Source of the DNA: Blastomyces gilchristii SLH14081
Taxonomy: Eukaryota; Ascomycota; Eurotiomycetes; Onygenales; Ajellomycetaceae
Length of the DNA stretch: 64,000 nucleotides
Direction of reading: 5' to 3'
Assembly (NCBI RefSeq): GCF_000003855.2
Contig: NW_003101681.1
Span: 4,801,195 to 4,865,194, forward strand
In this document: positions 1 through 11,736 of the stretch, in pieces
Layout of the letters: every line of letters begins with the position of its first letter
Numbering within the stretch: position 1 is the stretch's first letter
The notes under the pieces: model-generated
What the model saw: only the letters and a program-made list of their open reading frames with translations
Told to the model about the DNA's origin: nothing
Database searches by the model: none
Made by a program: the position numbers and the translations under genes

Positions 1-600
1 TTCAGTCTTGATAGAAGATATACAGTAGTGCATATCTTAGCAGTTTCTATCTCATTCTTCTGCAGCAGTTAATGCAAAAAAAAGATTTTAGAAATAGTTT
101 TTTACTTCTCTTGAAAAAGTAAGATGTTTTTCTCTGGATTTTACATAATATTCTTACAAAGAATTAAAAACAGAGTTATTTTCTGTCATAATTTCATATT
201 CTTTTAAGTAAGAATTACTTTATTCAGTGACTGAAGAGCTTTTATTAATACTTAATTCTTTTTTACACTCTTTATTAACTGATTTGAGTTGTACACTTGT
301 TGTGTGAGAAGAATTGAATAATTTAGAATAAAATTGAATAGTTTTAATCAATTTCTCTGCAAAAAATTGATTTATTTTTTGTCAGTTTTTCTCTCAAAAA
401 CTGTCATATTATCTGATTTACTATCAATTGATATCATACTTTTCCTCACTGTATCTCAAGAAAGAGATTGTAAAGATTTTATTAATTTATCTTAAAAATC
501 AATTTTAGTTTATTAGATTCTCTTCAAAAATCTAATCTAGTTACTGAACTAGTGTGAAAAAAATCAGGTGTTTTATACACAAAAGTCTGTTATTCTTCTT

Positions 601-736
601 TTGAAATAGTCTGATCAACTTTTCAATTGAAAACAGACTTAGAAACCTCTTAATTGAAATAGTCTGACCAACTTTTCAATTCAAAAGAGTTTAATAAATA
701 TCTCAATTAAATTAGTCTGATCAACTTTTCATTGAG
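601..736 (+). repeat. 53-bp tandem repeat in LINE 5' UTR
   Basis: Three copies start at 601, 654 and 707, each with the core AGTCTGAYCAACTTTTC. The period is exactly 53 bp and the third unit is cut short just before the ORF1 start at 745. Tandem 5' repeats are common as internal promoters in LINEs, so a promoter role is plausible but only inferred. Confidence 0.8.
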
Positions 737-744
737 TAAGAACA

Positions 745-2364
745 ATGAGTTCAAAAGTACACTCAGTTGATGTGAAAAAAGATGCTTTCTCAAATGCTAT
801 TCCTGAGATTGAAATTCTGAAGAGAAGAAAGAAAGAAGAAATAGAGAAACAACAAGTTCTTGAAATACAGGAACTTGAAAAAGCAAGTAAAATTCTTGAA
901 AAGCAGTGTCTGAGTGAGATGAATGAAGAAGTTCTATTAATTCTTCATGCTCAGGCTAGACAACTACAGAAAGTGATCAAGTTCAAACTTAGAATTTCAA
1001 ACACAGTTTAAAAAACTTTGAAAATTTCTAATACAATCACTGACTCTTCAGTTTACTCTTCTTTCTTTTCTACTTCTTCTTCTTCTTCTTCTTTAAATCA
1101 GAAGAAAACATAGGCTCAAGCAGCTGAATCTGCTGCCTCTAAACCTGCTGTCTCTAAATCTACTATCTCAAAACCTGCTCAAAATTCTGAGAAAACTGAG
1201 AAGAATACTGCTCATACTTCTAGTGATAGAAGAGTGAAGAAAAAAATGCAAAAAGAGAAAAATCTTCAAATCTTCAGAAATAGAAGACTTATTCTCAAAG
1301 TCTCTAATCAGAATATATTACAGAGAAATAAGCTAAACTCAAACCTCATTTTCAGAATTAGAAATGAAATCAATCAGCAGTTCTTTTCTCAGTTAATGAC
1401 TGATATTGAAGTTCAAAAACCAGTTATAGCTTCAATTGAGTCATTCTTCTTTGAAAACTCTATCATTCTGATCACAATGTCTGAATTCAGTGCAGAATTT
1501 CTTATTCAGAATGAGAATCTCTGAAAATCAGCAGTAGAATCTTTATTAAATACAACAATTCTATCTAAGAGAGATGAAAAGTGAAGCAAATTCATTCTTC
1601 ATGATATTTCAGTTGAAATTTTTGACTGTGAAGAAGAAATGCTACTTCTCAAAAATGAATTAGAAGAATACAACTCTATTCAACTGAGAAAAGAGCCTGT
1701 ATGACTAAATTCAATTGAGTTTAGACAAAGCAGAAGAAATGTCTCTGTTCTAGTATATACAAAGACAATTGAACAGTCAAAGATCTCTGAAGTAAGAGTA
1801 GCAGGTTTGAAAATGAGAGTTCATGAATACAAAGACTCAAGAATGAATCTCAAAGCTCAAACACAGTGTTCAAACTGTCAAAGATATGAACACTTTGCAA
1901 TCTCCTGTTTCAGAGACTCAAAATATGTATTCTGTGTCAGAGATTACAAAACTAGTGAGTATAAATGTGAAATATACTCAAAAAGAGATGAAATATGTTA
2001 ATATACTCTGCTTAAATGCTCTAATTGCAAAGAAAAACATGCATCTAGCTCAAAAGAATGTATATTTGCTTCAAGAAGTCAAAAGAACTGGAGAAAAGAT
2101 GAAGCTCAGAGTAAATCTAGAACTGAAGAGAATAGTCAAGCCAGTAAACTCACAACTGCAAGCTTAAAAAGAAGAAACTCTCAACTATCTAAGTCTTCAA
2201 ACTTCAATTCTCCAGCTAAATGTAAACACAATTTGAATCCTCAAACTTCTGTTAAGATTAGAGAATTGAGAAATGACTCTGATGATAAACTAGATATAAT
2301 GCAAGCAGTTGAGATTTCTACTTTTCAGAACAGTTATAATCTACTATCTGATGATAGTGATTAG
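745..2364 (+). pseudogene. LINE copy 1 ORF1 (gag-like, zinc knuckles)
   Basis: A 1620-bp frame from ATG 745 to a natural TAG at 2362-2364, interrupted by several in-frame stops. The N-terminal part is lysine/glutamate-rich and probably coiled-coil, followed by a serine-rich linker. Near the C-terminus (about 1867-2080) are cysteine knuckles: CSNCQRYEHFAISC fits CX2CX4HX4C, and two more Cys-rich groups follow, the last beginning CSNCKEKH. This arrangement of knuckles is typical of ORF1 nucleic-acid-binding proteins of fungal Tad1-type LINEs, which coat the element RNA. The frame is not shifted, only stopped, consistent with point mutation. It cannot make a full protein. Confidence 0.8.
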
Positions 2365-2387
2365 ATTCTACTCTACTCTCTTTTAAT

Positions 2388-5300
2388 ATGAATATACAAC
2401 AAAAACAACAAAAAAAGTTTAAAAACTCTTCAAAAATCACATTTATTCAAAATAATATGAATAGAAACTCAAATTGTATTTATTCTTGTCTTCAAATTGC
2501 ATTTGAATAAAAAGTTGATTTTATACTGCTTCAGAAGCCGAATTTTGATACTGAGTAAAAATATGTCATTTCTCATTCAAGCTACTACTGCTTTTTACCT
2601 CAAAAGTCTGAGATAAAGTCAAGAGTAGTGATCTATGAAAGAAAGAGATCAAGATATCAATTTAATCTAAGATTTGATATCATGTCTGACCCTGATATTC
2701 TGGTGAGTGACATTATAGATAAAGAAGATGAGTTTGATACTATACAGCTCATAAATATCTATAATGAAAAGTCATTAAAGAAATATAACAATATCTGAAC
2801 AATTGATAGAGAATTTCTGAACATTACTTTATCAAGAAACTCTATAATTACAGAAGACTTCAATGCACATCATCTCTGATGAAATTCAGAATGCAAGAGA
2901 GCAGTGAGAGCTGATAATCTGATTGAATGAATCTTTGAGCATTCAATACATTTGGTTAATAAGTCTGATCAACAAACATTCTTTAGAAAAGATATGAAAC
3001 AGAAGTCTATTATAGATCTAATCTTCATGTCACAAAATCTAATGATAAGAAGACTTGTAAACTGGTTTATTGATTTAAATGAGACATTAGAATCAGGTCA
3101 TGAGATTATTCAATTTGATATTGAACTGAGTGAAAAACAAATGAGTGAAAATCCTCTTCTCTCTAATCAGTATAACTTTGAAAAAGCTGATTAGAAAGCA
3201 GTTGAAGAAAGCATAAAACTGTTAAAATCTGAAAGACAGAATGAGCTATATTGAAATTCTGGTCAAGATATCTCAAATGAAATACTTGAGAATAGAGTGA
3301 AGCTTATTACATCTATTATTCTAACAAGTGTTAGAGATAATATTTCAAAGAGAAAATCTTCTGAGTATTCAAAATCTTGATGAAATGAGAATATCTCATC
3401 TAAAAGAAAAGAATTAGCTACTGCTAGAAGAGATTGAAAGAATGATGTAATATCTGATGAAGAGTTCAAAGCTGTCAGAAATGAATATTTTTCAGATATT
3501 AAAAGAGCTAAAACAGACTGCTGAAATAAATTTCTTGAAGAAGCATAAGAGAAGAAAGTTTTTAAAGCTTTTAACTATACTAAAACAAGAAGTGTAGCAA
3601 AACTTCCAGTCTTAGAATATGAGTTTCAGAATGAATCATATACAGCAAACTCTTTTGAGGAAAAATGTCAAGCTTTCATAAGAATTCTCTTTCAGAACTC
3701 ACCAGATTCAGATTCAGATTCAGAGGAAGAGAATATATCACTTCTCAACTACATTGATGAAAATGACTGGGAATGGTCTGATCTTACATAAGATGAATTA
3801 GAGTCAGCTATCTTCTCAAGTTCTGTTAAAACTGCTACAGGTCCTGATTCAATTAATCACTTGATTATTTAAAATACATATTCCTACTTAAAGAATGAAT
3901 ATTTTGAGCTCTTTTTTAATCTCTTGAAAAATGAATATCATTCTGAATGCTGGAGAGAAGCCACTGAAGTGATTCTTGCAAAACCTAATAGAAAAACTTC
4001 AATTCCTAAGTTATATAGAGTAATATCTCTATTGAACTGCCTAGAAAAGGTTTTAGAAAAGATAATAGCTACTCAACTATCTTTTATAAGCTCTATAGAT
4101 GATTCTCTTTTATTCAGTGATCAAATGAGAGATAGAAAACAGTGTTCTGCAATTGACACTGTTCTCTCAGTTATTTATGATATTCAAATAGCAAAGCATG
4201 AGAGTCTAGTCTCAACTGCAGTTTTTATTGATATAAAAGAAGCATTTGATCATGTTTTAAAGTCAAAGTTAATTCAGACATTGAAGATATTAAAACTGTC
4301 ACTTTCTCTAATAAAATGAGTTAACTGTTTTATGTCTAAAAGAAGTATACAACTCTTCTTTGATGAAATGAAATAAGACAAGACTGAGATAAAAATAGAA
4401 GTATCACAGAGATCTTCAATCTCACTCATTTTATTTACAATATACACTGCATATCTATTCAAAAATAGAAATATGAGAATAGTGTGATCTCTGAGTTATG
4501 TGGATGATATTGGTCTAGTCTACAGCTCAAAAACTATCAAAGAGAATTTGAAAGTAATTGAAGAAGCTGCAAAGAAAATCTTTGTTAGAGCAGATATCAA
4601 TCAAATTCAATTTGATATGAATAAAACTGAGTTAATTCATTTCTTTTCTAGATTCAATGAGAAAGAACTATCTCTAACTCTTTTAAATAGAGAGATTAAA
4701 CCCAGTGTAAATGTCAAATAGTTAGGAGTATGATTAAACTCCAAGTTGAATTTTAAATATCACATTCAACAAAGAACTGTCAAGGCAGAAAGACTATTGA
4801 ACAACATAATCAGACTATCAAATACAGAGAGAGGTCTATTCTTCCAGGCTATGAGACAGTTATATATAGCCTGTATTACATCAGTAGCTGATTATGAAGT
4901 TCAAGTTTAGTGAAATAATCAAGGGAATTTCACTGAACTCTTTCAAAGTCTGTAAAACAGAGCCTTGAGAAGAATTCTGAGAGCATTCAAATCATCTTCT
5001 ATTAAAGCAATGAAAATTGAAGCTTCAATTCCTCCTCCTGCTATTAGATTTGAAAAGGCCTGTATGAACTATGCTCTGAGAGTTGTAAAGATGAGCTCAA
5101 ATCATATAATCAGAAAAAGAGTCTCTTCTTCATTTTCATTAATTAACTCTGGAAATGAACTGAATTGGAATAGATTTCTTGATTGAAATGAAAATAATTC
5201 TTCAAAGAAAATATCTTCTCAACTGTACAGACTATGCTCTCTGATTAAAAATTAATTTTCTTCTTTAAATATTGAAAAAGTTGATCATGAGAAGTTATCT

Positions 5301-6350
5301 CTCTGAAGAGAAAAGCTTGAATCTCTTATAGACTTACAAATAAGTCAACTATCAAAAGAGAAAGAATATGAACAGCATTTAAAGAGAATTTCTACAATCA
5401 ATATAAAAGACTCTATTCTGATTTATTCAGATGACTCAAAAAATGAGAACTTGAATAGATTAGGTGCAGGCATTGCTTATACTGAAGATAATATCAATTT
5501 TATCTCAGATTTCTGAAATCTAGGCTCTGAATGTGAAGTCTTTGATGCTGAACTATTTGCAATAGTGAAAGCTTTCAAGCTCATTGAAATAAAATCTCAT
5601 AAAAGAGGAAATTGTTTGAAAGAGACATGAATATTCTCTGATAGTCAAGCTGCTTTAAAAAGACTTAGAAATAGTCAGATTCATAATGATCAAATGAATC
5701 TTGAACTGATCTTAAACTCTGTTTTGAAAATTCAAAAGAGAAGAATATCAAAGCTAATAATTCATCTGCACTGGGTTCCTGCTCATATGAATATTCATGA
5801 CAATGAATTGGCTGATTCAGCTGTAAAAAAGGGTGCAGAATTAAGCACATCTATTTAAAAAATTATGTCCTGGTCTTTTATAAAGAGAAAAATAAAAGAA
5901 TCTTGTTTAGACAAGTGAAATGAAAGCTGGCAGAAACAAAAGAAGAGTATACATTATTCAAGATTTGAAACAAAACCCAAGTGGAAATCTTGTTCAATTA
6001 AATGTAAAAAGAAAATATTCTCATCTATAATACAGCTGAAACTAGGATATGGCTATTTCAAATCTTATATACAAAGATTTGATGATAGATTTGACTCAAT
6101 AGAATGCTCATTCTGCAATATAAATGAGAATCCTGAGCATATTGTAATGCACTGTGCATTATACAATAGTCTCAGAGCCAGATTGAAAGAGAAGTATGAT
6201 CTAAATCAATTAAATATGAGATTCTTATTCTCAACTGAGACAGGAATTAAATACTTAATAGACTTTCTATCAGAAACTCAAGCAGCTATAAGAAAATGGC
6301 TAAATTCAGAATTATCTGAATATGAAGAGGAGGAAATCAACCAGATATAG
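2388..6350 (+). pseudogene. LINE copy 1 ORF2 (endonuclease-reverse transcriptase-RNase H)
   Basis: A 3963-bp frame (about 1320 codons) starting 23 bp after ORF1. Domains in order: an AP-type endonuclease with TEDFNAHH (about 2855-2875) and the SIIDLIF block (about 3009-3030); a reverse transcriptase with FIDIKEAFDHV (about 4226-4258) and the YVDD catalytic box at 4497-4508; an RNase H with an acidic residue in each expected block and HWVPAHMNIHDNELAD (about 5772-5819); and a C-terminal CX2CX8HX4C finger (about 6106-6155). The frame is intact apart from many stops. Most are TGA at tryptophan positions, and a minority are TAA from CAA. The element provided target-primed reverse transcription when active and is now dead. 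Confidence 0.85.
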
Positions 6351-6722
6351 TCTGTTAAAACAGCTATATACTATCTTTTAATAATTTGTTTTGTTACAGT
6401 TTTTCTTTATTTTATCTTTTTCTTTCAATTTCTTTCTGTCTATCTATTTAATGTGTCTATCTTTAAGACTGTGTTCTCTTTTCCTTTGTCATGATATTGT
6501 CAAATGGTTTCAAAGTATGAGATGATGTTAAAACACTGCAATTTGTAAACAGTTTTTGTATTCTGAGCTGGAATTTTCTGATTTTGCATATCTGAAATTG
6601 ATGAATGTATAATAGTTAACTTTACAGATATAGGAAAAACCCTGAGAACTAAAAGTTCTCAGGTAGATGTCATAGTCTCTGACTGCATACATCTATAATT
6701 GAAGAATAATAATAATAATAAT
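6351..6722 (+). other. LINE copy 1 3' UTR and AAT tail
   Basis: Non-coding 3' part of the LINE, nearly identical to 21883-22258 of copy 2. It contains a short inverted repeat (TGAGAACT at 6643-6650 and AGTTCTCA at 6654-6661) close to the 3' end, then a run of AAT units. A hairpin followed by a short tandem tail is a usual recognition structure for LINE reverse transcription. That role is inferred. Confidence 0.6.
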
Positions 6723-7797
6723 TTCACAGTGCTTCTTAAAGTCTGTAAATTCTTCAGATTATAGATACTCTCTTTAAGAATCTTTATAAAGATTCTCAGA
6801 GTGTTAACTCTCAGTGTTATAGAGAGTAGTTATACAGATTTCTTCTCTCTCTTTTCTCTCTTCTCTTATAGAGAATTAAGAGACTCTTCAGTTAATCTTT
6901 TTATAATACTCAGTCTGAGTATTCTGTAAAGCTTTTCTATTTTCTTTAACTTCTCTATATCTGTTATTATGAACTCCTTAATATAGTCAGATCTGTAAGA
7001 GAGTTCATCTACTGAGTTCTTTGTTCTCTTAATATACTATATCTTAAATCAGAACTTACTCAGTTTCTAAGCTCACTAAATCTACTACTGTAAGAGTTTC
7101 TTAATTAAAGTAAACTGTTATAAGCTATTATAATCAGTTTTAATAGTAATCACTGTTATAATATTCTCAAAGTAGTAATATCAGTAATAAAAGAATTTCA
7201 CTATTATAAGAAGCTTCTGATTATAAATATTATAGTTAATCTTCATAGATTACATCTTTTATAAGAAGAAAATCACTGAAATTCAGTTTCTATTTAACTG
7301 TAGTTATAAAACTATTTATGAAATTATAAAGAAGAAGATATCTATCTTCAATCTAATTAAGAGTAAGAGATTAAAGTGAAAGACTATTATTATATCTGTA
7401 AATATCTATTTTAATATTGTAAAGATCTTGCAAGCTTCTGAGATAAGAAAATTCTTATAGTTCTTTCTTCTTAATAATCTTTTCATTCTTTATTTATAGA
7501 ATAACTTCTTCTTATTTTCACTTCTCAGTATATCTGTAAGAGTTAAGAAGATTCTTATAAATACAAAGATAAACTATCTATAGAAATTTACAAAGCTTAG
7601 AAAGATTTGAATCTTATGAATACTAGTTAACTTCAGTTATAATAGAATAGTCTTAACTTATGAAGATTTCTTCTGAATATTATCTGTGATAATTATATAT
7701 TCTAGAACATTAATTCAGTGAGTACTGAAGTTGCACTTTATAAGCTTAATATACAGTTCTGTCCCATCTAAGATCTTTAACATAGTTTATATATACT
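6723..7797 (-). mobile_element. Gypsy fragment of the 28.7-36.6 kb family
   Basis: This segment aligns in the same orientation with 32888-33968, which lies in the RNase H/reverse transcriptase part of the complete LTR element at 28684-36598. It is bounded on the left by the LINE 3' tail and on the right by a terminal-repeat element starting at 7798. Similarity stops precisely at that point: after ATAGTTTATATATACT the complete element continues with CAGTGTATTC. No open frame survives. Confidence 0.7.
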
Positions 7798-8404
7798 AGA
7801 CTGACCGTGTGACCATGTTTGAGATCAGAATTAAACTTTACAGTTATTATATTATCTAAAAGCATTACTTCTGATTATAATTTATATTCATCATATTAAT
7901 TTCAAATCATGTTATTTCAAATATTAAAAATCTCAGATTCACTTTTCAAATAAAAATCTAGTCACAGATAAAGAATATATTTAAATTCTTAGTCACATTT
8001 TCATTCTGATCTCATTATTGAGAATGATATTAAATGAGATTATAAAATTATTTCTCACTTATATAATATCATAATATAGTACTCATTTGTTGAAAATTTA
8101 ACAGAGAGTGTTATTAAATATCATTACTTTTCTAAACACAGATTATAATTCATATAATTTCAATTATAAAAAAAAATATAAAATACAAAAAAAACAAAAA
8201 AACAAAAAATAAAATAAAAATAAGAAAAAATCACAATGAAAAAAAAGAGAAAGAAAAAAAAAGAAAAGAAAAAGAAAAAAGAAAAAAGAAAAAAAAATCA
8301 AGATTATAGAGCTGTAGCACTCTTAAAATACTCACTTCTCAGAGTCTTTACAATGTTTATTATCAATTATATATCTCTTATAGTAAGAGTAACACAGCTG
8401 TGAT
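7798..8404 (+). mobile_element. Partial terminal-repeat element with MITE-like end
   Basis: Begins AGACTGACCGTGTGACCATG, the same terminal sequence as the 505-bp MITE family of this window, but its interior is different. The junction is sharp because the paralogous sequence at 33968 lacks the insertion. I could not find the other end. It may be a larger relative of the MITE, with the MITE at 8405 nested in it. An A-rich tract lies at 8168-8297. Confidence 0.4.
8168..8297. repeat. A-rich low-complexity tract
   Basis: About 130 bases that are almost entirely A with scattered G, T and C on the + strand, including long AAAAG runs from 8226. No coding or RNA feature is visible. Confidence 0.85.
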
Positions 8405-8909
8405 TAGACTGACTGCTGAGATTATGAATTTCATGTTTAGTCTCATTTAATCTGATCTCATACATTTCTTAGTGTGAATTCCGCTGAGACTAGTCATTAA
8501 AAAAACATGCAAAGTGACTATATATGAGATCTTAAAATGAAATCATAACTTGAAAAATATGAGAAAGTGGTTTTATTTGATCTCATTTAGTTTCATTCTT
8601 GACATAAAGTTATTATTTTTAGACATTTTAAGGTTTCTTTTAAACTATTTTTAATTTTTTAAAAAGTAACACTTTTTGATAACACTTAAATGAGATTTAA
8701 AGTCATTTAAAGCAATAAAAATAATTTAAATTGAGAAGTGAAAATCATGATCTCATTTGAAAAATGTGATAAGAGTAGACAGTAAGTCTCACTGAGACAG
8801 TATAAGACTACTATCTAATGTTAAACCTGTGTAATGGAATCAGTTGAATTGATGATGAGACTATCAAAAAATCTGGTCCTGGTTTCAGACACAGTCACAC
8901 GGTAAGTCT
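8405..8909 (-). mobile_element. 505-bp MITE (copy 1), MULE-like
   Basis: Runs from TAGACTGACTGCTGAG to ACGGTAAGTCT. It is flanked by the 9-bp direct repeat AGCTGTGAT at 8396-8404 and 8910-8918. It is colinear along its whole length with the copies at 25966-26469 and 28861-29365 (reverse orientation). It contains no open frame and so is non-autonomous. A 9-bp target duplication with short inverted ends points to a Mutator-like transposase, which is not encoded here. Confidence 0.8.
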
Positions 8910-8918
8910 AGCTGTGAT

Positions 8919-9234
8919 AAGTTATTATCTTAATATTATCTAATAAATAATCAGTATATATCAGTATAAATATGAATAATTAGAAAATATACACTTAAAA
9001 AGTGTGACTAGACTGAACTCTGCTGTCACTTGAATGATATTAAGAACAGAATACTGAAATTGATGATTCTCTTCAACAATTTCATAGATAAGATATGTGA
9101 AGATAATCTTGAGAAATATAAGATTCTCTGACTTCTGATAAAAATGAATCTCATAAAGAGACTCTATTTTCATAATATCAGAGACTGAGTGTTACTAAAA
9201 AGCTTAATTTTCATATAATATACATATACTTACT
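8919..9234. other. AT-rich stretch without recognised feature
   Basis: Degenerate AT-rich sequence between the MITE and the LTR at 9235. It holds one TAGACTGAACTCTG motif at about 9013, resembling the MITE terminus, but no matching partner was found. Confidence 0.5.
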
Positions 9235-9491
9235 TGTAAGAAATCCCGCTTCTTATGAATTCTTTATCTCTATTCCTATCTCTCGCGTAATCAATAGGGT
9301 TAGCGGCTCTTGACTATACACAACTATATAGACTGAAGTGTATGAATACTATTCATAACTCAGCTTGAATACTATTATATATTTAATCTCTACATTTATC
9401 TTTCTATCATGAATACTTCTAGTAGTTAACAGTATATATTATATCAAGCTGTAAAAATCTGAATAATTGCCTGTGAGCACTTATTCTTATA
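9235..9491 (+). repeat. 5' LTR of a truncated LTR retrotransposon
   Basis: A 257-bp LTR starting TGTAAGAAAT and ending at ATTCTTATA. It matches, in reverse complement, both LTRs of the complete element (28684-29455 without its MITE, and 36341-36598). The intact family ends are TGTAAGAA...TTCTTACA. A few CpG sites survive inside, as in the other LTRs of the region. Confidence 0.8.
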
Positions 9492-11151
9492 TTTCAAGCT
9501 CTGTCAGTCAGCAACTATCTATTATAACTAAAAGAACTAGAGACTTATATACTTCAATTTCTATGAACTCTACTACAGTCACTTTGAAGCAGTCATCTGA
9601 ATTATGAATAATCTCTGTAAAAGAAATTTCAGAACACTTATTCATTACTTACAGAATATCATTCTCTATATCTGTGATAGAGAAACTCTCTGAACTTATA
9701 AATAAATCAATCTCAGTGAAGAACATTCTTAAGTATCTTTTACTGAATTAAGCTATTTTTCTATAAGAAATGCTTACTATCTGTAAACACTCTTAAACTG
9801 AGTCTTTAGATATAATCTTCAGAGATATCTATAAACTGAAAAGAAATTTTCTCAAGCTATAACTACTTAAGATTACTTATCAAATCACAATTCATAACAG
9901 CTTTTATAAGTTTGTATTTGAAATTGACTTATAAGTCTAACTGTGTGATATAAAAGATGAAGAAGCTGTTATTTATACAATAACAGATCTCTACTATACT
10001 GAAGTCAAGAACTGACTGAATTATCTAGAGAATGATTATAAGAGATTTCACTGATTCATTCTTAAAACCTATCTAGAGAATAAGTTGAAGAACTCTATAA
10101 ATCAGATAGAGAATATCTGAGCTGTAATTATTAATATTAGAAAAAGAGATAAGAAATCTGATAAAGACTACTTACAGTACTTTATAAAATTATAATGTGA
10201 ATTAAGATTTATAAAAACAGAGTTCTGAAATAAGATCTGAATGATAATATTTATAAAGAGACAGAATAAAGATATATAGAATAAGCTTATTAAGTAAGAC
10301 TTTAAGTTCTTCACTCTGAAGAAACTGATAACTCTTATTCACTGCTTACAGATTACTGTGAGAGTTACAGATCTGTAAAGAGTGAATCACTAATTAGTTT
10401 TATAAAAGTCAGAATAACAGAGAACAGATTTACTGAGAAAAGATAATAAGATACAGAGAGATTCATATCTGACTACTAAGTAGAGAGAGAGAGCTTTATA
10501 AGCTCTTATAAATAGAGTGTATAATAGAGAGAATAAGAAAAAGTGTCTTTACTTTATCTATTCTAAATCAGAACATCTTTATATAAACTGTCTGAATAAA
10601 TTAAAATAGAAATTTAAGAAGTAATAGACAGAGTCAGCAACAGTCTTTTTAAGAGTCTTAAAGCTAATATCTGAATCTGTTACTCTTTTAATGAAAATAC
10701 ATACTTATAGAGAGATATTATACTGCAGTACTATTACTCTACAAGTATGAAAAGTATTAATAAACTCAGAATCTCAGATCACTGTAGTGTTATTAAAGCT
10801 TATAGAGTGAATAAGCTGAGTGATGAAAACTGAGAATCTGTACTTATAATAAGCAGAATATGAGAACTCAGATCTGAGAGCTGAGAGACTTATAAAAGTC
10901 ATCTTTGAATTATAAGATCTCTCTGAAATCTGAAGAAGATTTACAGAAACTGTGATTATCACAGATAGTATAGATAATATATACTTAAAACTTATATAAC
11001 TTTAAAGATATAATTCATATATAGCTGTCTGTGAGTCAGGTTTATACTTCTAATCAGTGTTAACAGACTTACTTACAGAGATAGAATCAGTTGATACTGC
11101 AGAGTTAATTAGAGAAGATAAGCTCATTTATATAATAACTTTATAAATATC
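9492..11151 (+). pseudogene. Gag region of truncated LTR element
   Basis: Internal sequence after the LTR, colinear with the reverse complement of 34620-36340. It has many stops. Near 10536-10590 lies a degenerate zinc-knuckle-like segment (spaced Cys and His) of a retrotransposon Gag protein. The element is cut at 11151, where the LTR of another family begins immediately (TGTGGTTTGG). Confidence 0.65.
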
Positions 11152-11318
11152 TGTGGTTTGGAAGAATGTACAACCGCCGGATGATAACACAGCCGCTTCT
11201 GAACTTGCTTACAAATGTAAAGAGGCCATAGCGGCCATCAATTAATTTAGTGTACAGTATATAAGAAGCCGGCGTACACCTGTAATCATACACTGGCTCA
11301 AGCAACCTTTGAATCACA
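11152..11318 (+). repeat. 5' LTR of family D copy 1
   Basis: Runs from TGTGGTTTGGAAG to TTTGAATCACA and pairs with the 166-bp LTR at 27465-27630 of copy 2. A TATA-like AGTATATAAG sits at about 11256. CpG and CC/GG dinucleotides are clearly more frequent here than in the surrounding internal sequence. Confidence 0.75.
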
Positions 11319-11736
11319 TCTGATAGCATGTCTAAAAACTGGTGAGAAGTGCAGGCTTCTTCAGAATGTAATAATTCCATCTATGAAGTGATTTATAGTT
11401 ATCATGCCAGTGTGGTTCTAAAAATGTCTCAAAAGATAGTGTATAAAGAATGGTGAGTGAAAGAGCATCTGATTAATACTGCTTCACTTGTTAAGGAAAA
11501 ACTTCACACTCAGATGAATGTCACATATCATATGTAAATGAATGAGGTGTGAGAAAGTGAATGTGAGTGATGAATCAGATTCAAAGAAGACTGCTCTCTA
11601 CTCAGAAGAATAAAAGAAGAAGTGATTATCATCAGAGTTGTATAATGATAACAGAAATTATATAATAATATAGTAATATAATGATATAGTGATATAATGA
11701 TAGACATTATATAATTAATGAGAAATCACTGAAATG

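Larger units (their letters stand above)
1..6722 (+). mobile_element. Tad1-like LINE, copy 1 (hypermutated)
   Basis: A non-LTR retrotransposon with two consecutive ORF remnants (745-2364 and 2388-6350), a 3' untranslated region and a 3' end of repeated AAT units at about 6704-6722. Next to that end, sequence of a Gypsy element starts abruptly. The 5' border is not visible and may lie outside the window. Both ORFs keep a single frame throughout and are broken only by point stop codons, mostly TGA where tryptophan is expected. This suggests inactivation by C-to-T hypermutation rather than by indels. A second, 5'-truncated copy lies at 19271-22258 and aligns from base 3739 of this copy. The Tad1 assignment rests on the zinc-knuckle ORF1, AP endonuclease, reverse transcriptase and RNase H order. 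Confidence 0.85.

Noticed and set aside
601..736. Regularly spaced repeats resembling a CRISPR array.
   Set aside because: They are contiguous 53-bp tandem units with related spacers in a eukaryotic LINE 5' region.
745..6350. Reading TGA as tryptophan makes the LINE ORFs much longer, as if a mitochondrial-type code were used.
   Set aside because: TAA and TAG stops are also present, GG is depleted in non-coding parts as well, and the second copy has different stops. C-to-T mutation explains the pattern better.
7798..9020. A single 1.2-kb element from the AGACTGACCG end at 7798 to the TAGACTGAAC motif at about 9013.
   Set aside because: The second motif has the wrong orientation for a terminal inverted repeat and no matching 9-bp duplication was found.
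11141..11380. 79-codon minus-strand frame.
   Set aside because: It lies in and next to the LTR of family D and is not kept in the other LTR.
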